Below are positions 19,768-29,256 of a stretch of DNA of 64,000 nt, piece by piece; positions within the stretch are counted from its first letter, which is position 1; each line of letters begins with the position of its first letter. Made by a program: the position numbers and the translations under genes. The stretch covers positions 434,001 through 498,000 of the forward strand of contig NZ_BDBE01000025.1 in the NCBI RefSeq assembly GCF_001612825.1, in the 5' to 3' direction. Source of the DNA: Nocardia caishijiensis NBRC 108228. GTDB lineage: Bacteria > Actinomycetota > Actinomycetes > Mycobacteriales > Mycobacteriaceae. The notes beneath the pieces were generated by a model. That model worked only from the letters and a program-made list of their open reading frames with translations. It was not told where the DNA came from and made no database searches.

Positions 19768-20592
19768 ATGACGACGTTCGGTAGCCGATTGCAGCACGCC
19801 ATGCGCGAATTCGGCCCGGTGTGCGTCGGCATCGATCCCCACCCGGCCCTGCTGCGGGCGTGGGGACTCACCGAGGACGTCGAGGGGCTCGAGGCGTTCG
19901 CCGAGATCTGTGTCGAGGCCTTCGACGGCCGCGTCGCCCTGGTGAAGCCGCAGGTCGCGTTCTTCGAGACCTACGGTTCCGGCGGGATCGCGGTCCTGGA
20001 ACGCACCATCTCGGTGTTGCGCGCCTCGGGCACCCTGGTGCTCGCCGACGCCAAGCGCGGCGACATCGGTTCGACCATGGACGCCTACGCGCACGCCTGG
20101 CTCGGTGACGGGCCCCTTGGCTCGGACGCGGTGACAGTCTCGCCCTACCTCGGTTTCGGGTCCCTCGACCCGGCGCTGAGCCTGGCCGAAACCAACGATC
20201 GTGGCGTATTCGTCCTGGCCGCGACCTCCAATCCGGAAGGTGCGCGGCTCCAGGGGATCACGGCGGCAGACGGGCGGACGATTGCGCAGACGATGGTCGA
20301 CGAGGCAGCCGCCCGCAACACGGGCGACGGCTTCGGCTCCGTCGGTGTGGTCGTCGGCGCGACGCTCACCGAGGCGCCCGACCTGTCGAAGCTCAACGGG
20401 CCCATCCTCATGCCGGGAGTGGGCGCCCAGGGCGGGGGAGCGGCCTCGATCCGCGGGCTCGTCCCCGAGACGAACCTGTCGGCGGTGGTCCCGAATGTGT
20501 CGCGTGAGGTGCTCAACGCGGGCCCGTCGGTGACGGCGTTGTGCGACAAGACCGCTCGGCTGCAGGAGGAGTTCGCCTTCCTGCAGGCCTGA
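19768..20592 (+). CDS. pyrF: orotidine 5'-phosphate decarboxylase, type 2
   Basis: The 274-residue product catalyses OMP to UMP, the last step of the pathway. The type 2 motif '[14 protein letters not shown]' contains the catalytic Lys/Asp set, and '[16 protein letters not shown]' opens the barrel. ATG 19768 follows GGGAGCAGG; the 46-bp gap after carB has no promoter-like sequence, so it is probably the last gene of the pyr operon. A strong hairpin follows at 20604-20641. Confidence 0.95.
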   Translation: MTTFGSRLQHAMREFGPVCVGIDPHPALLRAWGLTEDVEGLEAFAEICVEAFDGRVALVKPQVAFFETYGSGGIAVLERTISVLRASGTLVLADAKRGDIGSTMDAYAHAWLGDGPLGSDAVTVSPYLGFGSLDPALSLAETNDRGVFVLAATSNPEGARLQGITAADGRTIAQTMVDEAAARNTGDGFGSVGVVVGATLTEAPDLSKLNGPILMPGVGAQGGGAASIRGLVPETNLSAVVPNVSREVLNAGPSVTALCDKTARLQEEFAFLQA

Positions 20593-20603
20593 TATCTGCT
20601 GTG

Positions 20604-20641
20604 ACGGAGCCGGAGTGGCGCGCGAGCCGCTCCGGCTCCGT
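20604..20641 (+). terminator. hairpin terminator after pyrF
   Basis: ACGGAGCCGGAG (20604-20615) and CTCCGGCTCCGT (20630-20641) form a perfect 12-bp stem with a 14-base loop, 12 bases after the pyrF stop. There is no U-tract, which is usual for actinobacterial hairpin terminators. Confidence 0.7.
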
Positions 20642-20721
20642 TGTCGTACCCCGTAAGGGTGCCGAAATGGCCTCTGGCGCAATTCTTTTCGAGTTCCCGA
20701 CGTCTGGGTGGATCGACGCGT

Positions 20722-21072
20722 TCAGGCGGCGACGAGGGCGTTCCTGGCCCGCCACCAACCGAAGGCGCCGACCCCGACCGGGACGAGCAGGGTGACGAAC
20801 CCCGACAGTGGCTGGTAGATCAGCCCGCACGCCGTCACCAGTGCCAACGTGCCGAGCACCGGCGCGGGCACGAACCCGCGTGCCCGTTCCAGGTCGATCA
20901 TGGCCAACCCCAGTCCGACGCCGACCACGCCGAACAGGGTGAACCAGAACGACAGCTCCGTGTCCTGATCACCCGCCGCCAGCAGTGCGACGCCCATGAC
21001 CGTGTGCACGCTCGCGATGAAGATCAACGACGCTCCGGCGAGCGGGAAACGAGTTTTTGAATTCATATTCAT
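20722..21072 (-). CDS. DUF6463-like four-helix membrane protein
   Basis: The 116-residue product has four hydrophobic helices: 'LAGASLIFIASVHTVMGVA', 'FWFTLFGVVGVGLGLAMI', 'PVLGTLALVTACGLIY' and 'FVTLLVPVGVGAFGWW'. The layout resembles the small DUF6463 family; its function is unknown. ATG 21072 and ATG 21066 are both possible. It is divergent from a TetR gene 24 bp away, so the two probably form a regulator-target pair. Confidence 0.72.
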   Translation of the reverse strand: MNMNSKTRFPLAGASLIFIASVHTVMGVALLAAGDQDTELSFWFTLFGVVGVGLGLAMIDLERARGFVPAPVLGTLALVTACGLIYQPLSGFVTLLVPVGVGAFGWWRARNALVAA

Positions 21073-21096
21073 AAACTGTGCCACTAGGCTGACGCG

Positions 21097-21687
21097 GTGG
21101 CAAGACCCCGTCTCTTCACCGACGATCAGGTGCTCGACGCCGCCCGCGACCTGCTCGCCGATCCGGCCGTCGCCCGTCCGTCGATCGCCGCCATCGGCAA
21201 GGCCGCGAGTGTGCATTCCGGCTCCATCTATGTGCGTTTCGCCTCACGTGACGAACTCCTCGCCCGGTTGTGGCTGCGTTCGATCCGGCGCTTCCACGAG
21301 GGTTTCGTCGCCGCGCTGCGCGGGCCGGAGCCGCTGCTGTCGGCGGCCGTCTTCCTGCCTCGCTACTGCCGTGAGCGCCCCACCGAGGCCAGGGCGATGA
21401 AGATGTTCCATCAGGACCAGTTGCTCGAGGTGGGGCCCGAGGAGCTGCGCACCGCGATCGCGGGGGTCAACGACGAGATGCAGGCCGCACTGCTGGCTGC
21501 CGTGTCAACCGAATTCGGGGTCGTCGACGACGAATCCCGCGCGGTCGCCGAGGCGGCGGTGAAGGCGATTCCGTACGGATTGGTCCGCGACTACATCGCC
21601 CGCGCGGCGCCGATCCCACTCTGGATCGACGACGTGACGGCGACGGCCTCGGGAGCGGTGCTCGACCGATTTCGTGCCCGAATGTGA
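21097..21687 (+). CDS. TetR-family transcriptional regulator
   Basis: The 196-residue product has an N-terminal DNA-binding domain ('PSIAAIGKAASVHSGSIYVRF', about residues 28-49) and a helical C-terminal domain. A TAGGCT -10 box (21085-21090) ends six bases before the GTG, so the transcript is probably leaderless. It is divergent from the membrane protein at 20722-21072, its likely target. Confidence 0.87.
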   Translation: MARPRLFTDDQVLDAARDLLADPAVARPSIAAIGKAASVHSGSIYVRFASRDELLARLWLRSIRRFHEGFVAALRGPEPLLSAAVFLPRYCRERPTEARAMKMFHQDQLLEVGPEELRTAIAGVNDEMQAALLAAVSTEFGVVDDESRAVAEAAVKAIPYGLVRDYIARAAPIPLWIDDVTATASGAVLDRFRARM

Positions 21688-22035
21688 CGACACGCGGTGC
21701 AAAATCGTGCGACACGCGGATGAATTCCGGAAAGTCGCTGGTCGCGCCTCGCCGGGTTTGCCGGACCGGCCGACCGTGCTCACGCTACCGGTTGGCTATC
21801 ATCGCCCAAATCGGTATAACCGCAGGTCCGAATGGGTTTCCGGAATTCGACAATACGTTCGGACGGCGGGAATCCGACCTCACCGCATCATGCCCGCGCG
21901 CGCCATACGGCATCCGTAATCCGCCCCTGACCTGGGGGTCGGGTTCGCAATCGGCGGGCACCGTGGGTACGGTCGCACAGACCGTCCGGGTAACCGGCGG
22001 TAGATCTAGCAATGAACGATGAGACGGAGGAACCC
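21688..22035. other. 348-bp intergenic region upstream of mihF
   Basis: No convincing gene is present. Near the mihF end lies a short inverted repeat, ACGGTC-GCACA-GACCGT (21969-21985), about 50 bp before the mihF GTG, and a purine-rich ribosome-binding site GACGGAGGA (22024-22032). The rest has lower GC than its neighbours and no recognised motif. It probably holds the mihF promoter. Confidence 0.5.
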
Positions 22036-22356
22036 GTGGCCCTTCCCCAGCTGACTGACGAGCAGCGCGCCGCTGCTCTGGAGAAGGCGGCTGCCGCTCG
22101 CCGCGCTCGGGCAGAGCTCAAGGAGCGCCTGAAGCGAGGCGGCACCAACCTGAAGCAGGTCCTCACCGATGCCGAATCCGACGAGATCCTCGGCAAGATG
22201 AAGGTGTCGGCGCTGCTCGAGGCTCTGCCGAAGGTGGGCAAGGTCAAGGCCGCCGAGATCATGACCGAGCTGGAGATCGCCCCCACCCGGCGTCTCCGTG
22301 GCCTGGGCGACCGTCAGCGCAAGGCGCTGCTGGCTCGCTTCGACTTCGACTCCTGA
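22036..22356 (+). CDS. mihF: integration host factor, actinobacterial type (mIHF)
   Basis: The 106-residue nucleoid-associated protein begins '[18 protein letters not shown]' and has a C-terminal helix-two-turn-helix-like DNA-binding half ('[18 protein letters not shown]', '[17 protein letters not shown]'). It is the essential mycobacterial mIHF, which bends and compacts DNA and supports L5 phage integration. GTG 22036 is preferred over ATG 22012 because it gives the canonical N-terminus and follows GGAGGA. gmk follows after five bases. Confidence 0.95.
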   Translation: MALPQLTDEQRAAALEKAAAARRARAELKERLKRGGTNLKQVLTDAESDEILGKMKVSALLEALPKVGKVKAAEIMTELEIAPTRRLRGLGDRQRKALLARFDFDS

Positions 22357-22361
22357 TCCAG

Positions 22362-22949
22362 GTGGTCGAACAACACACGCGGAAGGGTCGACTGGTTGTA
22401 CTGGTCGGCCCCTCGGCCGTCGGCAAGTCCACGGTCGTGCGGTGCGTGCGGGAACGTCTGCCCGAGCTGGTTTTCAGCGTCTCGGCGACCACCAGGGCCC
22501 CGCGGCCCGGTGAGGTCGACGGACGCGACTACCGCTTCGTTTCCCGAGCCGACTTCGACGCCATGATCGCGGCGGACGAACTGCTCGAATGGGCGGACAT
22601 CCACGGGGGGTTGCAGCGATCGGGCACCCCCGCGGCGCCGGTGCGCGAGGCACTGGACGCCGGACGATCGGTACTGCTCGAAGTCGACCTGGCCGGTGCG
22701 CGGTCGGTCCGCCACGCGATGCCGGAAGCGCTGCTGGTGTTCCTCGCTCCGCCGAGCTGGGAGGAACTGGTCTCGCGCCTGCGTTCGCGCGGCACCGAGA
22801 CCCCCGAGGTGATCGAGCGCCGACTCGAGACCGCCCGGGTCGAATTGGCCGCACGTGACGAGTTCGACACGGTCATTGTGAACGCCGAGGTGACGACCGC
22901 CTGCGAGCAGTTGGTATCCTTGTTCGTTAGCACAAATTCGAGTTCTTGA
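22362..22949 (+). CDS. gmk: guanylate kinase
   Basis: The 195-residue enzyme phosphorylates GMP to GDP. The P-loop is '[12 protein letters not shown]', the GMP-binding region is '[20 protein letters not shown]', and the lid segment is '[11 protein letters not shown]'. It starts with GTG five bases after mihF and is probably co-transcribed, as in mycobacteria. The chain is close to normal length. Confidence 0.95.
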   Translation: MVEQHTRKGRLVVLVGPSAVGKSTVVRCVRERLPELVFSVSATTRAPRPGEVDGRDYRFVSRADFDAMIAADELLEWADIHGGLQRSGTPAAPVREALDAGRSVLLEVDLAGARSVRHAMPEALLVFLAPPSWEELVSRLRSRGTETPEVIERRLETARVELAARDEFDTVIVNAEVTTACEQLVSLFVSTNSSS

Positions 22950-22976
22950 CCCACTAAACCGCAGGAGCCTCCCCTA

Positions 22977-23255
22977 GTGAGCACGGACATCACCGCTGCA
23001 CCCGCGTACGACACTCCCATCGGCCTGACCAACCCGCCGATCGATGAGCTGCTCGAGCGCACCTCGTCCAAGTACGCCCTCGTGATCTACGCGGCCAAGC
23101 GCGCCCGCCAGATCAACGACTACTACAACCAGCTCGGTGACGGCATCCTCGAGTACGTCGGTCCGCTCGTCGAGCCGGGCCTGCAGGAGAAGCCGCTGTC
23201 GGTCGCCATGCGTGAAATCCACTCCGACCTGCTCGAACACACCGAGGGCGAGTGA
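22977..23255 (+). CDS. rpoZ: RNA polymerase omega subunit
   Basis: The 92-residue omega subunit contains the conserved '[19 protein letters not shown]' segment, which wraps the beta' C-terminus and aids assembly. The GTG at 22977 has GCAGGAG upstream. It lies 27 bp after gmk and 28 bp before coaBC on the same strand. Confidence 0.95.
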   Translation: MSTDITAAPAYDTPIGLTNPPIDELLERTSSKYALVIYAAKRARQINDYYNQLGDGILEYVGPLVEPGLQEKPLSVAMREIHSDLLEHTEGE

Positions 23256-23283
23256 CAATCCCCAGTCGGGAGGCGTGAAGACC

Positions 23284-24501
23284 ATGCGGATCGTCGTCGG
23301 GGTCGGCGGGGGCATCGCCGCCTACAAGGCGTGTGCCCTCGTTCGCCGGTTCACCGAGACCGGACATCAGGTGCGGGTGATTCCCACCGAGTCGGCGCTG
23401 CAGTTCGTCGGCAAGGCGACCTTCGAGGCGCTGTCCGGTCAGCCGGTGCACACGGACGTGTTCACCGACGTGCCCGAGGTGCCGCATGTGCGGCTCGGCC
23501 AGGAGGCCGATCTCGTCGTCATCGCCCCCGCCACCGCGGATCTGATGGCCCGCGCCGCCCAGGGGCGCGCCGACGATCTGCTCACCGCCACCTTGCTGAC
23601 GGCCCGATGTCCGGTGATGTTCGCGCCCGCGATGCACACCGAGATGTGGGAGCATCCGGCGACGGTGGCCAATGTCGCGACGCTGCGCGCGCACGGCGCC
23701 ACCGTCATGGAACCCGCGTCGGGCCGGTTGACCGGTGCCGACACGGGCCCGGGACGGCTGCCGGAGCCGGAGGAGATCTTCGGTCTGGCCTCGCTGCTGC
23801 TCGAGCGCGCCGACGCACTGCCCCGCGACCTGACCGGTCGCCGTGTGGTGATCACCGCAGGCGGGACGAGGGAACCCCTCGACCCGGTGCGCTTCCTCGG
23901 CAACCGCAGCTCCGGTAAGCAGGGCTACGCCCTGGCCAGGGTCGCCGCCCAGCGTGGCGCCCAGGTGACGCTCATCGCGGGCAACACCATCGAGCTCGCC
24001 CCGCCCGCCGCGGTCGAGCTGGTCCACATCACCACCGCCGAACAGCTCAAGACGGCCGTCGACAAGCACGCCGTCGGTGCCGATGCCGTCGTCATGGCCG
24101 CCGCGGTCGCCGATTTCCGTCCGACCCATGTGGCGGCGGCGAAGATCAAGAAGGGTGCCGACGAGCCCGACGTGATCCCGTTGACCAAGAACGCCGACAT
24201 CCTCGCCGGTCTGGTCGACGCCCGCACCGAGGGCAGGCTCGACGGCACCGCGATCGTCGGTTTCGCCGCCGAGACCGGCGACGACAACGGTGACGTGCTC
24301 ACCCACGCCCGCGCGAAGCTGGCCCGCAAGGGCTGCGACCTGCTCGTGGTCAACGCGGTGGGTGAGGGCAAGGCGTTCGAGGTCGACACCAACGACGGAT
24401 GGCTGCTCGGGGCCGACGGCACCGAGGTGGCACTCGATCACGGCTCCAAGGCGCTGCTGGCGAGCCGGGTGCTCGACGCACTGGTCCCGCTGCTGCGCTG
24501 A
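23284..24501 (+). CDS. coaBC: bifunctional phosphopantothenoylcysteine decarboxylase / phosphopantothenate-cysteine ligase
   Basis: The 405-residue product performs two steps of coenzyme A synthesis. The N-terminal flavoprotein CoaC half shows 'GGIAAYKACALVRRF' and the 'PAMHTEMW' active-site loop. The C-terminal CoaB half shows 'GTREPLDPVRFLGNRSSGKQ' and 'AAAVADFRP'. An in-frame GTG at 23275 lies too close to the GGGAGG sequence, so ATG 23284 is chosen. A perfect palindrome at 24532-24550 follows the gene. Confidence 0.95.
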   Translation: MRIVVGVGGGIAAYKACALVRRFTETGHQVRVIPTESALQFVGKATFEALSGQPVHTDVFTDVPEVPHVRLGQEADLVVIAPATADLMARAAQGRADDLLTATLLTARCPVMFAPAMHTEMWEHPATVANVATLRAHGATVMEPASGRLTGADTGPGRLPEPEEIFGLASLLLERADALPRDLTGRRVVITAGGTREPLDPVRFLGNRSSGKQGYALARVAAQRGAQVTLIAGNTIELAPPAAVELVHITTAEQLKTAVDKHAVGADAVVMAAAVADFRPTHVAAAKIKKGADEPDVIPLTKNADILAGLVDARTEGRLDGTAIVGFAAETGDDNGDVLTHARAKLARKGCDLLVVNAVGEGKAFEVDTNDGWLLGADGTEVALDHGSKALLASRVLDALVPLLR

Positions 24502-24531
24502 CCGGGTACGACCGCCGTTTCGAGTGTGAAA

Positions 24532-24550
24532 ACCGTTGCGCCGCAACGGT
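24532..24550. terminator. perfect 19-bp palindrome after coaBC
   Basis: ACCGTTGCGCCGCAACGGT reads the same on both strands apart from its centre. It lies 30 bp after the coaBC stop and 118 bp before metK. As RNA it would form an eight-pair stem with a tight three-base loop, so it could be a terminator; as DNA it could be an operator. No U-tract follows. Confidence 0.4.
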
Positions 24551-24604
24551 CTCGCGCAGTGTACCGCGCACGGGTGGGTTCGTGGTGTGGCTTGTCCTAA
24601 CCCG

Positions 24605-24619
24605 CCACCTTGTCGGTGG
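24605..24619 (+). promoter_or_regulatory. small hairpin in the metK upstream region
   Basis: CCACC-TTGTC-GGTGG forms a five-pair stem 50 bp before the metK start, just ahead of TAGTCT (24627-24632), a plausible -10. I do not see the conserved core of SAM-I, SAM-II or SAM-IV riboswitches. Confidence 0.3.
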
Positions 24620-24668
24620 TTTGGAATAGTCTGAAGAGAAGTAACCCGTTGAGGGAGAGGGAATAACT

Positions 24669-25880
24669 GTGCGTACGACAGGTAGTCGGCTATTCACCAG
24701 TGAGTCTGTGACCGAGGGCCATCCGGACAAGATCTGTGACGCGATCAGCGATTCCATCCTCGACGCATTGCTCGCCGAGGATCCGGGCAGCCGCGTCGCG
24801 GTGGAGACCCTGGTCACCACCGGTCAGGTCCATGTCGCGGGTGAGGTCACCACGTCGGCCTACGCCGACATCCCGCGGATCGTGCGCGAGAAGGTCCTCG
24901 AGATCGGATACGACTCCTCCGCAAAGGGTTTCGACGGCAACTCCTGCGGTGTCAACATCGCGATCGGCGCGCAGTCGCCCGATATCGCCCAGGGTGTCGA
25001 CACCTCGCACGAGGCGCGTGTCGGCGGGTCCGACGACGAGATCGAACGTCAGGGCGCGGGCGACCAGGGCCTGATGTTCGGCTTCGCCACCATCGACACC
25101 CCCGAGCTGATGCCGCTGCCGATCGCGCTCGCGCACCGGCTCTCGCGCAAGCTCACCGAGGTGCGCAAGTCCGGTGTGCTGCCCTACCTGCGGCCCGACG
25201 GCAAGACCCAGGTGACCATCGAATACGACGGTGACCGCCCGGTCCGCCTCGACACGGTCGTCATCTCCACCCAGCACGCGGCCGACATCGACCTGGACAA
25301 CCTGCTGGCTCCCGATATCCGCGAGAAGGTCGTCGACGCGGTCATCGGCGATCTGGAGATCCCGTCGCTCGACACCTCCGACATCCGCCTGCTGGTCAAC
25401 CCGACCGGCAAGTTCGTGCTCGGTGGCCCGATGGGTGACGCCGGTCTGACCGGTCGCAAGATCATCGTCGACACCTATGGCGGCATGGCCCGCCACGGTG
25501 GTGGCGCGTTCTCGGGCAAGGACCCGTCGAAGGTCGACCGTTCGGCCGCGTACGCCATGCGCTGGGTCGCCAAGAACGTGGTGGCCGCCGGTCTGGCCGA
25601 CCGCGTCGAGGTGCAGGTCGCCTACGCCATCGGCAAGGCGGCGCCGGTCGGTCTGTTCGTCGAGACCTTCGGCACCGAGAAGGTCGATCCCACCCGCATC
25701 TCGACCGCCATCTCCGAGGTGTTCGACCTGCGTCCGGGCGCGATCATCCGCGACCTCGACCTGCTGCGCCCGATCTACGCGCCGACCGCCGCCTACGGTC
25801 ACTTCGGCCGCACCGATGTCGACCTGCCCTGGGAGCACACGGACCGCGCCGACAAGCTGCGCGCGGCCGTCGGCCTGTAG
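24669..25880 (+). CDS. metK: S-adenosylmethionine synthetase
   Basis: The 403-residue enzyme makes SAM from methionine and ATP. Signatures include '[16 protein letters not shown]' (ATP/Mg site), '[12 protein letters not shown]' and '[19 protein letters not shown]'. GTG 24669 follows a GAGGGAGAGGGA purine run. The length matches the family. It is separated from priA by 14 bp and probably forms an operon with it. Confidence 0.96.
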   Translation: MRTTGSRLFTSESVTEGHPDKICDAISDSILDALLAEDPGSRVAVETLVTTGQVHVAGEVTTSAYADIPRIVREKVLEIGYDSSAKGFDGNSCGVNIAIGAQSPDIAQGVDTSHEARVGGSDDEIERQGAGDQGLMFGFATIDTPELMPLPIALAHRLSRKLTEVRKSGVLPYLRPDGKTQVTIEYDGDRPVRLDTVVISTQHAADIDLDNLLAPDIREKVVDAVIGDLEIPSLDTSDIRLLVNPTGKFVLGGPMGDAGLTGRKIIVDTYGGMARHGGGAFSGKDPSKVDRSAAYAMRWVAKNVVAAGLADRVEVQVAYAIGKAAPVGLFVETFGTEKVDPTRISTAISEVFDLRPGAIIRDLDLLRPIYAPTAAYGHFGRTDVDLPWEHTDRADKLRAAVGL

Positions 25881-25894
25881 TACCCACGGCCCGC

Positions 25895-28800
25895 GTGACC
25901 GCGGACGAACCATCGACAGCAGCGGGACACCCGATCGCTCGGGTGCTCCCGCTGCTGTCGCCCGCGCACCTGGACCGCGACTTCGACTACCTCGTCCCAC
26001 CTGAACTCGACGAGATCGCCCAGCCCGGCGTGCGGGTGCGGGTGCGCTTCGCCGGGCGCCTCGTCGACGGCTATCTCCTGCAACGACTTCCGCGCACCGA
26101 GCACACCGGCAAAATGGTGAAGCTCGAGCGCGTCGTCTCGCCCGAGCGCGTCCTCACCCCCGAAATCCTGCGCCTGGCGACCACCGTCGCCGCCCGCTAC
26201 GCGGGCACCCGAGCGGATGTCCTCCGCCTGGCCGTCCCACCCCGCCACGCCCGCACCGAAGCGAGCGGATCACCGGCCACCACATCGAAGAAGTCCGCTG
26301 CCCGCGCGGGGGGCACGCGCGCCACGGACAAGGACGCAGCCCCCGGACCCGCGCGCGCCCTCCGCGTCTCGGCCACACCAGCCGACGACACCCGCAGGCT
26401 GCCGACAGCCGATACCGCCGCGACCGAATCTTCCGAGGGCGTATCCGAATCGGTCAGTGCGGCAACTGAATCCAGCGCTGAGCTCGCTCAGCCTTCTGTT
26501 GAATCCCGCGCCGCCGACCGCGCGGGCGGCCCTACTTTCGACGGCACCGGCAACGCGATCGAAGCTGGCGACGGCGCCGCCGATTTCGCTGAGGCGATGG
26601 GTACCGCCGACAGTATCACCGGCTCTGTGGCCGGAGGTAGCGGCGGCGAAACTCGCTGCGCCGCCGCGACCGACCCTTCCGAGGACGTATCCAAATCGGT
26701 CGGTGCGGCAACGGAATCCAGTGCTCGGCACGATCGACCTTCTGCTGAATCCAGTGCCCCGGACCACGCGGGTGGCGCTGCTACCGACCGCACCGGCGAC
26801 GCGATCGGAGCTGGCGACGGCGCTACCGATTCCGCTGAGGCGATGGATACCGCTGAGAGTGCTACCGCCGCCGTGGCCGAACAGAACATCGGCGCACATG
26901 GTTCCCGTGCCGAGAGCGCGGCGGATTCTGCGACCGACCGCACCGCTGTCAAAAGGGCAGCTGGTGCCGCGCCCGGTCCTGCTGCTGTACCTGACCGGGC
27001 TGCCGACTCGCTTGGCTTCCCTGCGTCTGGGCGCGCCGCCGCCGCGCCCAGTTCTTCCGTGATATCCGATGACGCTGCCAATGCGCACGGTTCCCCTGAG
27101 TCTGGCCGCATCGCCCCCGCGTCCGGTTCTGCGGCGGCTGGGCGCGCCGCGGCGTCCGGTTCTGCTGCTGTATCCGACGGTGCTGTCGGCGCAAATGGTT
27201 CACCTGAGTTTGGACGTATCGCCCCTGCTCCAGACTCTGCGGCGGCTGGGCGCATTGCCGGTGCGGGTGGTTCTGCTGAGTCTGGTCTGGTTGCGGGCGA
27301 GGCAGGTGTCGGCGGTGTGACTGGAACCATCGCCGTGGCCGCCGAGTCCGATTCAGCCGCAACGGAATCGGCGGTGGATGTCGATGTGTCGGCCTGGGAG
27401 CGGTATCTGCACGGTGGGGCGTTCGTGCGTGCGTTGCGGCAGGGGAAGGGGCCTCGGGCGGCGTGGCAGGCGATGCCGGGGGAGGACTGGGCGGCTCGGT
27501 TGGCCGAATTGGCGGCGACGGTGGTCGCGGCGGGGCGCGGGGTGGTGTTGATGGTGCCGGATCAGCGGGATCTGGATCGGCTGCTCGCGGAATGTGTTCG
27601 GCTGGTGGGGGATTCGGCGGTCGGGTTGTCGGCGGGGTTGGGGCCCGCCGCGCGGTATCGGCGGTGGTTGGCGGTGTTGCGGGGGCAGGCGCGCATCGTG
27701 GTCGGTACGCGTGCGGCGGTGTTCGCACCCGTGCGTGACCTCGGGCTGATCGCCCTGTGGGACGACGGGGACGACACCTACGCCGAACCGCGCGCACCGT
27801 ATCCGCACGCGCGTGAGGTCGCGATGTTGCGGGCCCACGAGACCGGCGCCGCGTTCGTGGCCGCCGGTTTCGCGCGCACCGCCGAGATCCAGGCGGTCGT
27901 GGAAACCGGCTGGGCGCATGATCTTCTCGCCGAACGCGCGACCCTGCGCGCGGTGATGCCGCGCATCAGCGCGCCCGGCGACAGCGACTTCGCCCTGGAA
28001 CGTGACGCCCTGGCCAGGGCAGTGCGCATCCCCGGGGTGGCCTTCACCGCCGCCCGCGCCGCCATCAAGGAGAACGTCGCGGTGCTGGTGCAGGTGCCCC
28101 GCCGCGGCTACGTGCCGTCGCTGGCCTGCGCCAAATGCCGCACCCCGGCACGCTGCCGACACTGCAACGGCCCCTTGGCGTTACCGCAGTCCGGCAACGG
28201 TGAGGCAGCCAGTCCGCACTGCAAATGGTGCGGTATCACCGAGGCGGCGTTCCGGTGCCAGGCGTGCGGATCGCGTGCGTTGCGGGCGATGGTCATCGGC
28301 GCCGCGCGTACCGCCGAAGAACTGGGCCGGGCCTTCCCCGGCGTGCCGATCCGCTCGTCCGGCGGTGGGGAAGTGCTCGACAGTGTGGAGCCGGGCGCTC
28401 AGGTGGTGGTCGCCACCGTCGGTGCCGAACCCGTGATCCCGGGCGGATACGGCGTGGCCCTGCTGCTCGACGGCTGGGCGCTGCTCGGCCGCGCCGACCT
28501 ACGCGCCGCCGAGGATACGCTGCGCCGCTGGATGGGTGCCGCGGCCATGGTCCGCCCGCGCGGGCAGGTGATCGTGATGGCCGAACCGTCCCTGCCCACC
28601 GTCCAGGCGCTGGTTCGCTGGGACCCGGTCAACCACGCCGCCGCCGAACTCGCGGCCCGCGCCGAAGTCGGCTTCCCCCCGGCTGTCCGGATGGCCGCGA
28701 TCGACGGGACCAGCGAGTCGATCGCCGAACTACTCGCCGCCACCGACCTTCCCGACCGCGTCGAAGTGCTCGGTCCGGTGCCGCTCCCGCCCACCGCCCG

Positions 28801-28975
28801 CAAACCATTCTCCGGCACCGACGAACCCGCCGAGGTGGAGCGCATGCTCCTGCGCGCCCCCCGCTCCTCGGGAGCCCCTCTGGCCCGCGCCCTCACCGCG
28901 GCCCAAGGGGTGCGCAGCTCCCACCGATCCGATGCCCCCCTCCGCGTCCAGATCGACCCGGTCGACATCGGCTGA
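25895..28975 (+). CDS. priA: PriA-like primosomal protein N' with a large repeat-rich insertion
   Basis: The 1026-residue product has the PriA DNA-binding N-terminus ('RVLPLLSPAHLDRDFDYLVP'). The zinc module is 'CAKCRTPARCRHCNG' plus 'CKWCGITEAAFRCQACG', and the C-terminal domain contains 'PPAVRMAAIDG'. No Walker A is present, as known for actinobacterial PriA, which is predicted to lack helicase activity. Residues about 120-490 are an Ala/Ser/Asp/Gly-rich insertion made of tandem repeats (82- and 36-residue periods) that explains the excess over the usual ~650 residues. Codon bias weakens in the insertion. It is co-directional with metK. Confidence 0.92.
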   Translation: MTADEPSTAAGHPIARVLPLLSPAHLDRDFDYLVPPELDEIAQPGVRVRVRFAGRLVDGYLLQRLPRTEHTGKMVKLERVVSPERVLTPEILRLATTVAARYAGTRADVLRLAVPPRHARTEASGSPATTSKKSAARAGGTRATDKDAAPGPARALRVSATPADDTRRLPTADTAATESSEGVSESVSAATESSAELAQPSVESRAADRAGGPTFDGTGNAIEAGDGAADFAEAMGTADSITGSVAGGSGGETRCAAATDPSEDVSKSVGAATESSARHDRPSAESSAPDHAGGAATDRTGDAIGAGDGATDSAEAMDTAESATAAVAEQNIGAHGSRAESAADSATDRTAVKRAAGAAPGPAAVPDRAADSLGFPASGRAAAAPSSSVISDDAANAHGSPESGRIAPASGSAAAGRAAASGSAAVSDGAVGANGSPEFGRIAPAPDSAAAGRIAGAGGSAESGLVAGEAGVGGVTGTIAVAAESDSAATESAVDVDVSAWERYLHGGAFVRALRQGKGPRAAWQAMPGEDWAARLAELAATVVAAGRGVVLMVPDQRDLDRLLAECVRLVGDSAVGLSAGLGPAARYRRWLAVLRGQARIVVGTRAAVFAPVRDLGLIALWDDGDDTYAEPRAPYPHAREVAMLRAHETGAAFVAAGFARTAEIQAVVETGWAHDLLAERATLRAVMPRISAPGDSDFALERDALARAVRIPGVAFTAARAAIKENVAVLVQVPRRGYVPSLACAKCRTPARCRHCNGPLALPQSGNGEAASPHCKWCGITEAAFRCQACGSRALRAMVIGAARTAEELGRAFPGVPIRSSGGGEVLDSVEPGAQVVVATVGAEPVIPGGYGVALLLDGWALLGRADLRAAEDTLRRWMGAAAMVRPRGQVIVMAEPSLPTVQALVRWDPVNHAAAELAARAEVGFPPAVRMAAIDGTSESIAELLAATDLPDRVEVLGPVPLPPTARKPFSGTDEPAEVERMLLRAPRSSGAPLARALTAAQGVRSSHRSDAPLRVQIDPVDIG
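26422..26913 (+). repeat. two tandem 246-bp copies inside priA
   Basis: The second copy (26668-26913) matches the first (26422-26667) with substitutions but no net frame change; for example 'TTCCGAGG.CGTATCC.AATC' recurs 246 bp apart, and GAGGCGATGG recurs at 26591 and 26837. Each encodes 82 residues of low-complexity sequence. Confidence 0.8.
27070..27290 (+). repeat. two tandem 108-bp copies inside priA
   Basis: Segments starting near 27070 and 27178 repeat with a 108-bp period, seen as GGTTCCCCTGAG at 27089 and GGTTCACCTGAG at 27197. They encode a 36-residue unit of the type 'GSPESGRIAPASGSAAAGR', in frame with the 246-bp repeats. Confidence 0.75.
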
Positions 28976-28981
28976 CACATC

Positions 28982-29008
28982 CGTCCCGCCCCAAGTTGCG
29001 GCGGGACG
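28982..29008 (+). terminator. hairpin terminator after priA
   Basis: CGTCCCGCC (28982-28990) pairs perfectly with GGCGGGACG (29000-29008) across a nine-base loop, and flanking GACA/TGTC can extend the stem. It begins seven bases after the priA stop. The remaining ~240 bp to the NmrA-like gene show no gene. Confidence 0.7.
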
Positions 29009-29256
29009 TGTCCGCTCGCCTGCCCGGGCCGAGACCGGCGTCGACCCGTCGGTTCTCGGACCACGGCTGGGAGTTGCCCTGGCAGACTTGTGAACTGCGC
29101 CCGCTGCCCAGCTGCCGACCGTGCGTGAACAGCCCGCCCAGCTTCGGCGTGGGTCCGGCGATCGTGAGCCCCGGACAGTCGGCGCCTTCCCACCTGCCCG
29201 CGTCGCGTGTCAGTGGCGAACAATCCGGCACCGACACCGCAGACGCGCGCGGTGGA

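Noticed and set aside
22012..22035. An eight-codon longer mIHF starting at ATG 22012
   Set aside because: The ribosome-binding site GGAGGA lies after that ATG and before GTG 22036, and the shorter protein has the canonical mIHF N-terminus.
24502..24668. A SAM riboswitch before metK
   Set aside because: Only small hairpins are visible; none of the conserved SAM-I, SAM-II or SAM-IV core sequences or pairings were found.
26422..27290. A CRISPR-like or mobile repeat array
   Set aside because: The repeats have periods divisible by three, stay in frame within priA, and have no spacer structure; they are internal protein-coding repeats.
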